DNA of 64,000 nt from an uncultured Prevotellaceae bacterium (GCA_946411565.1 CAMKEM010000002.1:62001-126000), one strand, 5' to 3'; counted from the first letter of the stretch, positions 1 to 8,509 are shown. A program made the numbers and translations. Notes: a model not told the origin generated them from the sequence alone.

Positions 1-963
1 CGACCTGCCTTTTCGGGTAAGGGGATGTCGTCGCCTCTCCCTATCTCTTGGACTCATGATCAGTACATGGAGGGGGTGAACGAATATATTGAAATCAATC
101 CTATCATTTCTGACAACAAAAGATTGCGTGACACGATAGAATACATAATGAAAGAGAATCCAGAACTTGCCCTTCGACTATGGGGTAATGATCCCTTTGA
201 ACTGGGTAATGCCATCCGTAAGTTTGTTCTCAAGCAATATGACAATCTGAGTCCAGAGGAAGAGGAATGGGCAAAGAGCCTACCTGTCTGTCTGCCAAGC
301 GATTCGCTACATATCACAGTTGACAAGGATGCTGTGCGCAAGAGTGGCATGAAACTAATTGGTGAGATTCCAGACAGAATGGAGATAAGTCTGAAAGGCA
401 GGAGAAGTATCACAAAGAACTACGCCCTTGTGCTCGAAATGATAGCGCAGTCTAATTTCTCCCGACCTATCTATTTCACTATTGGCTCTGGTCCAGACTC
501 TTACGGCGAACTATACCACTTCTTCATTCAAGAGGGATTAGCATGGCGCGTAACTCCTTTCTATATCAAGGAGAACAAAATGGATCATGGTCTTGTGACT
601 ACTATCTGTGATACGGACAAGATGTTCAACAACATGATGGAGAAATACAAGTATGGCAATACTTCTATGCAAGGTATATATATCGACGAAACAACAGGCA
701 GAATGTGTGCCTCACATCGTCGTTGCTTCGCGAAACTTGCTGTTCAGTTGTGCATAGAGCACAAGTACGAAAAGGCATTACAAGTACTTGGACGTAGTGA
801 AAAGGAGATACCTACTTACAATCTTCCTCACTCATACGTCAGCGGTTCACTTGATATGGTCGATGCCTATCAATTATGCGGAAAGACAGAGAAAGCAACC
901 AAAATTTATCAACAATTAGAAAAGACATTTAAGGAATATCAGATATGGAGAAAAGAGAACTAA
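1..963 (+). CDS. DUF2723 (TMEM260-like) membrane protein, C-terminal part, cut by window start
   Basis: The reading frame is open from base 1 with no stop before the track's ATG at 25, so the gene begins outside the window and 25 is an internal methionine. The visible part resembles the soluble C-terminal region of Bacteroidota DUF2723 proteins: PLPISW near the start, then KDAVRKSGM, FSRPIYFT, FIQEGLAWR and a tetratricopeptide-like end (THRRCF-like, YNLPHSYVSG). The missing N-terminal part would carry the multi-spanning membrane domain. The family is related to TMEM260 and is thought to transfer sugars to exported proteins, but the donor and acceptor cannot be read here. It overlaps the next gene by 19 bases, suggesting one transcript. 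Confidence 0.8.
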   Translation, partial: RPAFSGKGMSSPLPISWTHDQYMEGVNEYIEINPIISDNKRLRDTIEYIMKENPELALRLWGNDPFELGNAIRKFVLKQYDNLSPEEEEWAKSLPVCLPSDSLHITVDKDAVRKSGMKLIGEIPDRMEISLKGRRSITKNYALVLEMIAQSNFSRPIYFTIGSGPDSYGELYHFFIQEGLAWRVTPFYIKENKMDHGLVTTICDTDKMFNNMMEKYKYGNTSMQGIYIDETTGRMCASHRRCFAKLAVQLCIEHKYEKALQVLGRSEKEIPTYNLPHSYVSGSLDMVDAYQLCGKTEKATKIYQQLEKTFKEYQIWRKEN

Positions 964-1193
964 AGCGAAACTCGCGAATCGTAAATCATATTTTGTATAT
1001 TGTAAATAACCCTTACATTCTAATAGTCATAGGCCTGCTGTTTATCATAGCAGGTCTGTGGCTCATGTCGGGCGAGAGTACCACGGAAACAGCCTTTAAT
1101 CCAGACATATTCAGTCCTCGAAGAATAAGGCTTGCTCCTATTGTCTGTCTCTTGGGGTTCATAATAGAAGGCGTGGCGTGTATGAAGAACTGA
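945..1193 (+). CDS. DUF3098 small inner-membrane protein
   Basis: An 82-aa protein with two hydrophobic segments (about residues 23-42 and 63-78) separated by a conserved loop. The pattern of a glycine-rich first helix ending in LMSG, then FNPDIFSPRRI and LAPIVCLLGF, is that of Bacteroidota DUF3098 proteins. Relatives often lie near ftsX and undecaprenyl-phosphate genes; that context is not present here. The start ATG lies inside the end of the DUF2723 gene, so translation is probably coupled. The function is unknown. Confidence 0.8.
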   Translation: MEKRELKRNSRIVNHILYIVNNPYILIVIGLLFIIAGLWLMSGESTTETAFNPDIFSPRRIRLAPIVCLLGFIIEGVACMKN

Positions 1194-1259
1194 AAGAGAA
1201 CAGTTTCTGCAGTTTTCCTTGGAAAATAAGAATAGAAATTACAAGGGGTATATCATATA

Positions 1260-2648
1260 CTATAATGATTCTTTCTTTGTAATATAGATGACGTGTTCTT
1301 CTTCATCCGTTGTGGTGGCGAAGAGATAAATGTCACCACCATCCTTGATTTTAAGGCGTTTACGAAGTTGTTCAGGAGAAAGGGGGAAGTTGCGAACAGA
1401 AATGTTCGCCCTATCAATTCCTGCAAGAGCGGACTTCAGCTCCTTCTTGTTCATAGTCGTGACACACAGGATGTTAAACACACGACCGGGGAAACCCTCA
1501 ACATCCGCACCTCCGACAAAAAGATGAGAGTTACGGGCTATCTGCCTAACACCGAAACGGCTTTCTACTTCCGAGAAACACCCGGCTTTCATAACTGAGG
1601 CATTAGGTACAAATAGTCTTTCCGCATTCCTTGATTCCGAGACAGGGGTATTAGCCTCACTCAGAGTAAAGACAAACGCCTCGTCATCATTAACACAATG
1701 CACCTCAAGAGCACTCTCGTATCTCTCAGAAAGCACAAGCAATAGTTCCTTGCACTCATTCTGGGTTGACACGATATGAACTTCCCTAACGGCATTTCCC
1801 GAACCAGAGGCGCGGTTGATATCCTCTACCGTCTGATGCCAATCGAGCATAGGGGATAGCTTTACCATCACAACAGCCGTTCTGTTAAGCAATTCCCCGA
1901 TGAAACCGAGGATATTGGGGGTACAATCGCCAATAGCATAGGTTCTGTTGCCGTTAGTATCGCGACGGGCAGGATCTATGAAAACCACGATCCCTTGTAG
2001 GTCCGTTTCTGGTCCGTTACAGGTCCGTTTCAGGTCCGTTCCCAAGATTGGGAGTTTGAGGGGGCTTTCAAGTTCCTTGCAAATGACATTCGCATGAGGC
2101 AAGCCGAGAAGCGGGAAGTTATGCCTTGCAATCTCGCATAGATGCTCCTGACGCTCTACGTAGGTAGCCTCAGTAAAGCCTTGCGCAAGGTATGAGAAAT
2201 CCACGCCAAAACCGCCAGTAATATCGATGAAATGGGCGTTTCTCGACCGATCACAGTCGAGAATAGAAGAGAGAACCCTATCGAGAACGCGCTTCTTGTA
2301 TCTTGCTGTTTGCTCGGATGAGCATTGCTCCATAGAGATATGAGGCGGAAAGACGAGGAAATTCCTTTCATCAGCATCCTCACCTTTAACCAAAGCCTTA
2401 TCAATATTCTCACCAACGGCCTTACCAACATCCTCATTCTGAACCTTGTACCTACCCTCACCCATAGCCGTATTAGCCATCTCGAACCATGAGGGAAGCT
2501 TAACCTTTGCCTTCTGTCTGCCAGCAATCTGGTCAAGGGCAAACGACAGGTCAAGTTCCTCCGCTCTCTTTGCCGAAAGTGCGAGTTTCCTTACATCATC
2601 ATTTGCGTGCTTGCAGATGAAATCGAGAGTAGATTTTGAAATGTTCAT
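1260..2648 (-). CDS. Class I SAM-dependent methyltransferase with THUMP-like C-terminal domain
   Basis: A 462-aa protein typical of Bacteroidota. The N-terminal third is helical (PSWFEMANT), the middle is a Rossmann methyltransferase with the SAM loop DITGGFGVDFSYL (about residue 142) and a catalytic-type motif FIDPARRD (about residue 224), and the C-terminal part matches the THUMP-like domain seen in this family. It probably methylates a nucleic acid, but the substrate is not known. A segment just before FIDPARRD is encoded by four 11-nt repeats (2000-2054), an in-frame insertion that matches intergenic repeats elsewhere in the window. It converges on the DUF3098 gene and diverges from ruvB. 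A TATTTTTG promoter box lies 40 bases upstream. Confidence 0.85.
   Translation of the reverse strand: MNISKSTLDFICKHANDDVRKLALSAKRAEELDLSFALDQIAGRQKAKVKLPSWFEMANTAMGEGRYKVQNEDVGKAVGENIDKALVKGEDADERNFLVFPPHISMEQCSSEQTARYKKRVLDRVLSSILDCDRSRNAHFIDITGGFGVDFSYLAQGFTEATYVERQEHLCEIARHNFPLLGLPHANVICKELESPLKLPILGTDLKRTCNGPETDLQGIVVFIDPARRDTNGNRTYAIGDCTPNILGFIGELLNRTAVVMVKLSPMLDWHQTVEDINRASGSGNAVREVHIVSTQNECKELLLVLSERYESALEVHCVNDDEAFVFTLSEANTPVSESRNAERLFVPNASVMKAGCFSEVESRFGVRQIARNSHLFVGGADVEGFPGRVFNILCVTTMNKKELKSALAGIDRANISVRNFPLSPEQLRKRLKIKDGGDIYLFATTTDEEEHVIYITKKESL
2000..2054. repeat. Four 11-nt GGTCCGTTnCn repeats inside a coding sequence
   Basis: Four head-to-tail units with core GGTCCGTT and a period of exactly 11 bases begin at 2000, 2011, 2022 and 2033, and end with a CCCAAGATTGGGAG hairpin. 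The same unit and the same ending (CCTAAGAATGGGAG) occur between genes at 32876. Here the array is read in frame on the minus strand as part of the methyltransferase. Confidence 0.85.
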
Positions 2649-2687
2649 TTCAGGATGTATTTCGGGTGAGTAAATTCTTTTCCGCTA

Positions 2688-2695
2688 CAAAAATA
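2688..2695 (-). promoter_or_regulatory. Probable -7 box of the methyltransferase promoter
   Basis: Minus-strand TATTTTTG fits the Bacteroidota -7 consensus TAnnTTTG and lies about 40 bases upstream of the methyltransferase ATG. No clear TTG is seen at the -33 position. Confidence 0.45.
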
Positions 2696-2736
2696 ATATA
2701 AATAGCCGAAAAACGAGAATTATATGCTCATATTTT

Positions 2737-2766
2737 TTGCCTATTCAAGAAAAATGAGTAACTTTG
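2737..2766 (+). promoter_or_regulatory. ruvB promoter, nearly leaderless
   Basis: TTG at 2737-2739, a 19-base spacer, then TAACTTTG at 2759-2766 match the Bacteroidota -33/-7 promoter. The RuvB ATG at 2773 is only six bases downstream, so the mRNA has almost no leader. The track's TTG start at 2764 sits inside the -7 box and cannot be translated from this promoter. Confidence 0.8.
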
Positions 2767-2772
2767 CCCCTC

Positions 2773-3813
2773 ATGACAGAAGACTTCAACATACACGAAG
2801 AACGTGTCTCAAGTTCAGAGAAGGAGTTCGAGAAGGCACTACGCCCGCTGCAATTCGAGGATTTCAGCGGTCAGAAGAGCGTGGTGGAGAATCTGCAGGT
2901 CTTTGTGGAAGCTGCAAAGTTCCGTGGAGAGCCTCTCGACCACACCCTACTCCACGGCCCTCCTGGACTTGGAAAGACAACTCTCAGCAATATCATTGCC
3001 AACGAACTGGGCGTGGGTTTCAAGCTCACCTCTGGTCCTGTGCTCGATAAGCCGGGCGACCTTGCCGGCATACTCACCTCCCTTGAGACAAACGATGTGC
3101 TCTTCATCGACGAGATACACCGTCTATCGCCTGTGGTAGAGGAATATCTATACTCGGCAATGGAGGATTATCGCATTGACATTATGATAGATAAGGGACC
3201 GTCAGCACGTTCAATACAGATAGATCTCAATCCGTTCACGCTCATTGGTGCCACTACCCGCAGCGGACTCCTTACAGCTCCTCTGCGTGCTCGTTTCGGC
3301 ATCAATATGCACCTTGAATATTACGATCCTGATACTCTCTCACGCATCATAAAGCGCTCTGCCCGACTGCTCGGAATGCCTATTGCCGACGAGGCTGCTG
3401 ACGAGATCTCACGCCGTTCAAGAGGCACGCCTCGTATCGCAAACGGTCTTCTCCGTCGTGTGCGTGACTTTGCCCAGGTTAAAGGTAACGGCAAGATTGA
3501 CACAAAGATAGCGAAGGTAGCCCTTACCGCCCTCAACATAGATGAATACGGTCTTGACGACATCGACAACAAGATTCTCACGACTATCATCGACAAGTTC
3601 CAGGGTGGTCCTGTGGGTATCGGAACTATCGCAACGGCTATTGGCGAGGATGCAGGAACTGTAGAGGATGTATATGAGCCATACCTCATCATGGAGGGTT
3701 TCCTGAAAAGGACATCAAGAGGTCGTATGGCGACAGAACTTGCATACAACCATCTCGGCAGGGATATGTATCGCACTAACAGTAACATCATCAGTCCATC
3801 ATTCTTTGATTAA
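2773..3813 (+). CDS. ruvB: Holliday junction branch migration ATPase RuvB
   Basis: RuvB forms the hexameric motor that, with RuvA, drives branch migration of Holliday junctions during recombination and repair. The sequence shows Walker [10 protein letters not shown] (about residue 62), Walker B LFIDEIH (about 111), sensor GATTRSG, the arginine-finger segment RARFG and the C-terminal winged-helix DNA-binding domain. The length of 346 aa is normal. ATG at 2773 is chosen instead of the track's TTG because the latter lies within the promoter. coaD follows after three bases and is probably co-transcribed. ruvA and ruvC are not in the window. Confidence 0.96.
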   Translation: MTEDFNIHEERVSSSEKEFEKALRPLQFEDFSGQKSVVENLQVFVEAAKFRGEPLDHTLLHGPPGLGKTTLSNIIANELGVGFKLTSGPVLDKPGDLAGILTSLETNDVLFIDEIHRLSPVVEEYLYSAMEDYRIDIMIDKGPSARSIQIDLNPFTLIGATTRSGLLTAPLRARFGINMHLEYYDPDTLSRIIKRSARLLGMPIADEAADEISRRSRGTPRIANGLLRRVRDFAQVKGNGKIDTKIAKVALTALNIDEYGLDDIDNKILTTIIDKFQGGPVGIGTIATAIGEDAGTVEDVYEPYLIMEGFLKRTSRGRMATELAYNHLGRDMYRTNSNIISPSFFD

Positions 3814-3816
3814 GGT

Positions 3817-4269
3817 ATGAAGACAGCACTTTTCACCGGCACGTTCAATCCATTCACTATCGGTCATGCTGACATAGTGGAGCGTGCGCTAAAAATATTT
3901 GATAGGATTGTGATTGGCATTGGCTACAATCCCGATAAAGGCTCATTTATGAGCGCAGAGATTGAGGAGCGTGTAGCCAAGATAAGGAAGGTGTATGAGA
4001 ATGACCCTCGCGTAGTTGTGGAGGCATACTCAGACCTTACCGTTGATCTTGCAGAAAGGCATAACGCCGTGGCTATCGTCAAGGGGGTCCGCTCAATAAA
4101 GGACTATGAGTACGAGCGCGATCAGGCAGATTTCAACAAACTGCTCAGCAACGGTTTAGATACTATCCTCTTTTACTCCCGTCCAGAGTTGGCAGCACTC
4201 TCGTCAAGCATGGTAAGGACTTTGGAGATGTTCGGGAAAGATGTGAGTCGGTTCATCCCCAAAGGGTAA
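3817..4269 (+). CDS. coaD: Phosphopantetheine adenylyltransferase
   Basis: CoaD transfers AMP from ATP to 4'-phosphopantetheine, the penultimate step of coenzyme A synthesis. The 150-aa protein has the nucleotidyltransferase signature TGTFNPFTIGH (residues 7-17, with the catalytic-type TxGH histidine) and the LSSSMVR motif near residue 130. Most family members have Asp where this one has Asn11 in GTFNP, a mild deviation. It follows ruvB by three bases. A large palindromic repeat starts 50 bases after its stop. Confidence 0.94.
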   Translation: MKTALFTGTFNPFTIGHADIVERALKIFDRIVIGIGYNPDKGSFMSAEIEERVAKIRKVYENDPRVVVEAYSDLTVDLAERHNAVAIVKGVRSIKDYEYERDQADFNKLLSNGLDTILFYSRPELAALSSSMVRTLEMFGKDVSRFIPKG

Positions 4270-4320
4270 AGAGTAAAGGGTAAAGTGTAATGTAAAATGA
4301 TTATACGCAATTACACGACA

Positions 4321-4511
4321 GGCGGGCTGAAAGCCCAAAAGCACATAGCCCAGGGCATCGCCCTGGGAAAAACAGAGGGATAGCTAACGCCCTGTAAGGG
4401 CAAAAGCTCCAATCTGATGTAATGCTTTTGCCCTTACAGGGCGAAATTACCAACCGCCATTTACCTAGGGCGATGCCCTAGGCTATGAGCTTTTGCCCCT
4501 TCGGGGCGCTA
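4321..4511. repeat. 200-bp composite palindromic repeat, copy 1
   Basis: The region is a string of short perfect hairpins: GGGCTGAAAGCCC, CAGGGCATCGCCCTG, GCCCTGTAAGGGC, GCCCTTACAGGGC, CTAGGGCGATGCCCTAG and GCCCCTTCGGGGC. A second copy in the opposite orientation lies at 17772-17969, with matching ends (AAAGCCCAAAAGCACATAG at one, GGGGCGCTAT at the other). It separates coaD from ybeY and probably also stops transcription. Short degenerate repeats flank it on both sides (GGGTAAAG at 4260-4290, AATTCGTAA at 4590-4620). Confidence 0.85.
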
Positions 4512-4623
4512 TCGAGCGATTGCTGATAATCATTAATGCAAATCATAAACAATAACACGTTTCGCTCTTCAAACGAAGAAACAAAACAGGTAATTCGTAA
4601 CTCGTAATTCGTAATTAGTAATT

Positions 4624-5058
4624 ATGATTAGCTATAATTCTGAAAACGTAAAGATGCCGAAGATTCGCAAGCGCGATACTTCCGCATGGATTAAGCAGGT
4701 GGCAGCTTCGTATGGCCGTAAGGTTGGCGAGGTTGGCTATTTGTTCGTGGACGACGAGAAGATTCTTGAAGTCAACAACGAGTATCTTGGGCATGACTAC
4801 TACACGGACATCATAACCTTTGACTATGACGAAGATGATGTGATCAACGGTGATCTCGTGATTAGTCTTGATACTGTGAAAAGTAATGCCGAACTCTTTG
4901 GCAAGCCCTACGAAGAGGAGCTTTTCAGAGTGATCATCCACGGAATATTGCACCTCTGCGGCATAAATGACAAAGGGCCGGGTGAGCGAGAAATCATGGA
5001 AGCAGCAGAAAATAAGGCTCTTGAAATGGCAAAAAGTGTTAATTTGTTAGCAAAATAA
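4624..5058 (+). CDS. ybeY: rRNA maturation endoribonuclease YbeY
   Basis: YbeY is a metal-dependent RNase needed for 16S rRNA 3'-end maturation and ribosome quality control. The 144-aa protein has the family core (NNEYLGHDYYTDIITF, residues 51-66) and the zinc motif HGILHLCG with His106 and His110. The third ligand position of the usual HxxxHxxxxxH motif is Asp116 here (GINDKGPGE). Replacement of this His is, to my recollection, common in Bacteroidota YbeY. Upstream is the composite palindrome and a run of AATTCGTAA-like units; no clear promoter was found. Confidence 0.93.
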   Translation: MISYNSENVKMPKIRKRDTSAWIKQVAASYGRKVGEVGYLFVDDEKILEVNNEYLGHDYYTDIITFDYDEDDVINGDLVISLDTVKSNAELFGKPYEEELFRVIIHGILHLCGINDKGPGEREIMEAAENKALEMAKSVNLLAK

Positions 5059-5088
5059 CGACTTTTTCATAATTTCCCTGTCAAAATG

Positions 5089-5119
5089 TTGCACAATTCA
5101 GGTTTATTGAGTAATTTTG
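5089..5119 (+). promoter_or_regulatory. Promoter of the Lrp/AsnC regulator
   Basis: TTG at 5089-5091, a 20-base spacer and TAATTTTG at 5112-5119 form a Bacteroidota promoter 67 bases upstream of the regulator ATG. Confidence 0.75.
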
Positions 5120-5185
5120 CTTACAATTTGAGTCAAACAATGACATAAAATAACAAGGAGAACTATATATTACTCAATAATTGAG
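5106..5185. promoter_or_regulatory. Possible Lrp autoregulatory operators
   Basis: The 9-mer ATTGAGTAA at 5106-5114 overlaps the -7 box, and its reverse complement TTACTCAAT is at 5170-5178. The latter is part of a dyad, CTCAAT-A-ATTGAG (5173-5185), that touches the start codon. Lrp-family regulators commonly repress their own genes by binding dyads around the promoter, so these sites are candidates; this is inferred from position and symmetry only. Confidence 0.45.
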
Positions 5186-5650
5186 ATGGAAAAGATTGAC
5201 AAACTTGATAAGAAAATCCTGAGCATTCTTGCCCTTAATGCGCGTATTCCTTTCAAGGACGTAGCAGCAGAATGCGGAGTTTCACGTGCAGCTATCCACC
5301 AGCGCGTACAGCACCTTATAGAGGATGGCGTGATAACAGGTAGCGGTTTTGATGTAAACCCAAAGTCACTTGGTTACAGCACTTGTACCTATGTCGGAAT
5401 CCGACTTGAGCGCGGTTCTATGTACAAGGATGTAGTTAAGCAGCTCCAGAACATCCCTGAGATTGTGGAGTGCCATTTCACTACTGGCCCTTACACTATG
5501 CTCGTAAAGCTCTATGTGCGTGACAACGAGCAGCTTATGCACCTTCTCAACAATCAGTTGCAATGTATCCACGGAGTTGTTTCTACAGAGACACTTATCT
5601 CTTTGGAGCAGAGCATCAAGCGTGAGATTCCAGTTCGCGCAGAAGAGTAA
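5186..5650 (+). CDS. Lrp/AsnC family transcriptional regulator
   Basis: A 154-aa regulator of normal length. Residues about 5-50 form the winged helix-turn-helix (LDKKILSILALNARIPFKDVA, then GVSRAAIHQRVQHL). Residues about 68-145 form the ligand-sensing RAM domain (CTYVGIRLERG, ECHFTTGPYTMLVKLYV). Such proteins bind DNA as dimers or higher oligomers and sense amino acids. The downstream peptidase genes could be targets, but no shared site was identified. The promoter and start carry matching inverted 9-mers that may be its own operators. Confidence 0.93.
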   Translation: MEKIDKLDKKILSILALNARIPFKDVAAECGVSRAAIHQRVQHLIEDGVITGSGFDVNPKSLGYSTCTYVGIRLERGSMYKDVVKQLQNIPEIVECHFTTGPYTMLVKLYVRDNEQLMHLLNNQLQCIHGVVSTETLISLEQSIKREIPVRAEE

Positions 5651-5681
5651 TCGGGGCTCTTCATCCTTATAATCACGAGGT

Positions 5682-7493
5682 ATGAACTACTCATTAGACG
5701 ATCTTTTAGTTTCTGCCTATGAAAACTTTCCAGAGGCAGAGAGCCGTCCTGTCATTGGCATAACGGCTAACTATTCAGATATTGACGCCACGGTGCGTGA
5801 CCGCTATTACAAGCAGATCATCAGCGCTGGTGGCGTTCCTGTTATTATACCACCCGTTGCCGACACAGCAATCATTTCCGACACTCTTGATAAGGTGGAT
5901 GGCATTCTACTGACTGGCGGTGGTGACTATAATCCGCTATGGTGCGGCGAAGAGCCTTCGCCAAAGCTCCATAATATAAATAGGGAACGCGATGCAGCCG
6001 AGCTTATACTCACTCGTCTGGCATACAACAAGCAACTTCCCATTTTGGGAATATGCCGAGGCATCCAGACATTGGCTATGGCTCTCGGAGGACACGTTGC
6101 GCAAGACATCAGTTCACAAGCAACTATAAAGCATTCACAGGATGCGGACAGAGAAGAAGCTACTCATTCTGTCGCTATAGAAGAAGGAAGCATTCTTTTT
6201 TCTGTTTACCACAACCAAACCGGCTCCCTCCCTACGGGGGAGGGCGGGGGGAGAGACCTTCTTTATCACGTCAACTCTTTCCATCATCAAGCTGTCGATA
6301 ATCCGGGAGCTCTCTTCCGTGCCACAGCACATTCAAAGGATGGAATCATAGAGGCCATTGAGAGCACGGAATACAAGAACGTAATGGGGGTGCAATGGCA
6401 TCCAGAATGGCTTGGCAAGGACGGACTTCCTCTGTTCAAGTGGCTTGTTGATTCTGCAAAGGAATACAAGGATGTGGGTGAATTACATTCGCGTGTCCTT
6501 ACTCTCGATACTCATTGTGACACCCCGATGTTCTTCCACGAGGGCGTTGACTTCACAAAGCGAGACAATCACATTCTCGTTGACCTTCACAAGATGACGG
6601 ATGGTCGTCAGGATGCAACTATCATGGTAGCTTATCTTCCACAGCCAAAAGAAGGACAGGAGTTCTACGAGAACATAAAGCTACCGGACAATTGTACACT
6701 TGACCGTAAGATGTCTCCGGCAACATATACCGACTATATCTTTGACCATATAGAAGAAACGGTTGCCCGAGTACCTAACTATCTTGGTATTGCCAGAACG
6801 CCTACCGAACTCTATACCAATAAGCAACTGGGCAAGAAGAGCATAATGCTCGGAATAGAGAATGGTCTTGCCATTGAGCATAGTCTTGACAAGCTAAGGC
6901 ATTTCGCTGATCGTGGAATAGTTTATATGACACTTTGCCATAACGGCGATAATGATATCTGCGACTCTGCCCGTGGTTGTAACACGCACAACGGCGTTTC
7001 TGAGTTCGGCGAACAGGTGATCAAGGAGATGAACCGCCTTGGCATCATGGTGGATATGAGTCATGCAGGCGAGAAAAGTTTCTATGATGCTCTTGAAATC
7101 AGCGAGAAGCCTATTGTCTGCTCTCATTCAAACTCCCGCATTCTCTGTGATCATCCACGCAACCTTACAGATGACCAGTTAAGAGCAATAGCAGCAAAGG
7201 GCGGTATCGTGCATACAACATTCTATCACGGTTTCTTGCAAAAGACAGGTGAGGCAGATATCCTTGACGGCATAAAGCATCTTGAACATGCCATAGAGAT
7301 CATGGGCATTGATCATGTTGGTATCGGCACAGATTTCGATGGTGATGGTGGTGTACGTGGAATGCGTGATGCGTCAGATATTCAGCAGTTCACCCGTCAG
7401 CTTCTTCGCCGTCGCTATTCAGAAAGTGACATTGCCAAGATCTGGGGCGGTAACTGGCTCCGCGTAATGTCAGAAGTTCAAAAAGCAAAATAA
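5682..7493 (+). CDS. Fused class I glutamine amidotransferase-like (peptidase C26) and membrane dipeptidase (M19)
   Basis: A 603-aa two-domain protein. Residues about 20-260 are a gamma-glutamyl hydrolase/PuuD-like amidotransferase domain with nucleophile Cys125 in ILGICRGIQ and the His/Glu pair in VQWHPEW (240/242). Residues about 270-600 are an M19 renal-dipeptidase-like metallopeptidase with DTHCD (278-280), MLGIENG, DMSHAG, CSHSNSR and GIGTDFDGDGG metal or substrate motifs. The fusion suggests stepwise breakdown of gamma-glutamyl peptides: glutamyl cleavage and then dipeptide hydrolysis. No signal peptide is seen, so it is probably cytoplasmic. Residues about 181-194 are encoded by a GC-rich palindromic repeat inserted in frame. 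Confidence 0.88.
   Translation: MNYSLDDLLVSAYENFPEAESRPVIGITANYSDIDATVRDRYYKQIISAGGVPVIIPPVADTAIISDTLDKVDGILLTGGGDYNPLWCGEEPSPKLHNINRERDAAELILTRLAYNKQLPILGICRGIQTLAMALGGHVAQDISSQATIKHSQDADREEATHSVAIEEGSILFSVYHNQTGSLPTGEGGGRDLLYHVNSFHHQAVDNPGALFRATAHSKDGIIEAIESTEYKNVMGVQWHPEWLGKDGLPLFKWLVDSAKEYKDVGELHSRVLTLDTHCDTPMFFHEGVDFTKRDNHILVDLHKMTDGRQDATIMVAYLPQPKEGQEFYENIKLPDNCTLDRKMSPATYTDYIFDHIEETVARVPNYLGIARTPTELYTNKQLGKKSIMLGIENGLAIEHSLDKLRHFADRGIVYMTLCHNGDNDICDSARGCNTHNGVSEFGEQVIKEMNRLGIMVDMSHAGEKSFYDALEISEKPIVCSHSNSRILCDHPRNLTDDQLRAIAAKGGIVHTTFYHGFLQKTGEADILDGIKHLEHAIEIMGIDHVGIGTDFDGDGGVRGMRDASDIQQFTRQLLRRRYSESDIAKIWGGNWLRVMSEVQKAK
6221..6260. repeat. GC-rich palindromic repeat (type 1) inside a coding sequence
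   Basis: The element begins CGGCTCCCTCCCTACGGG and ends GGCGGGGGGAGAGACC. It matches two intergenic copies at 39167-39205 (inverted) and 39256-39294. Here it is read in frame as SLPTGEGGGRD within the amidotransferase domain. Confidence 0.85.
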
Positions 7494-7503
7494 AAACTTA
7501 TAT

Positions 7504-8487
7504 ATGAAAAGTAAATACATTTTCCTCAGTTTTCTCTTAGTTGCATCGCTTTTCACTTCCTGCAAAAGCAACAAGCAAGCAACGGAAGAAGTTCTACAGC
7601 CTGTAGGTCCTGCTTTCATTGCAGATTCTGCAATGGCTTATTGTCAGGCACAATGCGACTTCGGTCCACGAACAATGAATAGTAAGGCGCATGACCTCTG
7701 CGAGGAATGGATAATAAATAAGTTCAAGGGATTTGGCTTAGAGGTAGAGACACAGAAAGCTGATCTTACAGGCTGGGATGGCACAAAGCTCCATTCTACC
7801 AATATCATAGCTCATTTCAACCCACAGGCACAGCGTCGCATTCTCATTTGCGCTCACTGGGATAGTCGTCCTTGGGCTGATAATGATCCTGACTCACTCA
7901 ACTGGCACACACCTGTACTTGCAGCAAACGATGGTGCTTCTGGTGTTGGTGTGATGCTTGAACTGGCACGTCTTCTTCAGAATGACACGACACTTGCCAT
8001 AGGCGTTGACCTTGTATGCTTTGATGCAGAGGATTACGGTACTCCACAATGGGCAGAGAATCGTGAGGACAGCGAAAGCACATGGGCTCTCGGTGCACAA
8101 TACTGGGCTGACAACCTTCCAGAGAACTACGAACCTCAGTTTGGCATTCTCCTTGATATGGTTGGCGGACAAGGTGCAAAGATCTATCAAGAACAGTTCT
8201 CGCTTAGATATGCCACATCTATCGTTGATAAGGTATGGTCTGCTGCACGTCACGCAGGCTTCAGTAGTGTGTTTGCCAATGAAGTAGGTGGAGGTGTAAC
8301 AGACGACCACGTACCGGTAAACGAGGCTGGAATTCCAACTGTTGATATCATTCCTTTCTATCCAGATTGTAACCAGAGTTCATTCGGTCCTACATGGCAT
8401 ACCGTGAACGATGATATGGAGCATCTTGACATCAACACCCTAAAGGCTGTCGGTCAGACTCTCATTCAGGTCATTTATTCTGAATAA
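7504..8487 (+). CDS. Glutaminyl-peptide cyclotransferase (M28-type) lipoprotein
   Basis: A 327-aa exported lipoprotein: N-terminal signal with lipobox LFTSC (Cys at about residue 20). The remainder is an M28-fold zinc enzyme with the metal motif AHWDSRPWADND (about residue 119), the acidic FDAEDYG segment, DDHVPVNEAGIP and a C-terminal TWHTVNDD histidine. This arrangement is that of animal-type glutaminyl cyclases found in periodontal and gut Bacteroidota, which convert N-terminal Gln of secreted proteins to pyroglutamate after signal peptide II or I processing. It follows the dipeptidase by 10 bases. An aminopeptidase role is possible, but QC is favoured by the family. Confidence 0.85.
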   Translation: MKSKYIFLSFLLVASLFTSCKSNKQATEEVLQPVGPAFIADSAMAYCQAQCDFGPRTMNSKAHDLCEEWIINKFKGFGLEVETQKADLTGWDGTKLHSTNIIAHFNPQAQRRILICAHWDSRPWADNDPDSLNWHTPVLAANDGASGVGVMLELARLLQNDTTLAIGVDLVCFDAEDYGTPQWAENREDSESTWALGAQYWADNLPENYEPQFGILLDMVGGQGAKIYQEQFSLRYATSIVDKVWSAARHAGFSSVFANEVGGGVTDDHVPVNEAGIPTVDIIPFYPDCNQSSFGPTWHTVNDDMEHLDINTLKAVGQTLIQVIYSE

Positions 8488-8509
8488 TCACTAAAACCTC
8501 GATAATCTC

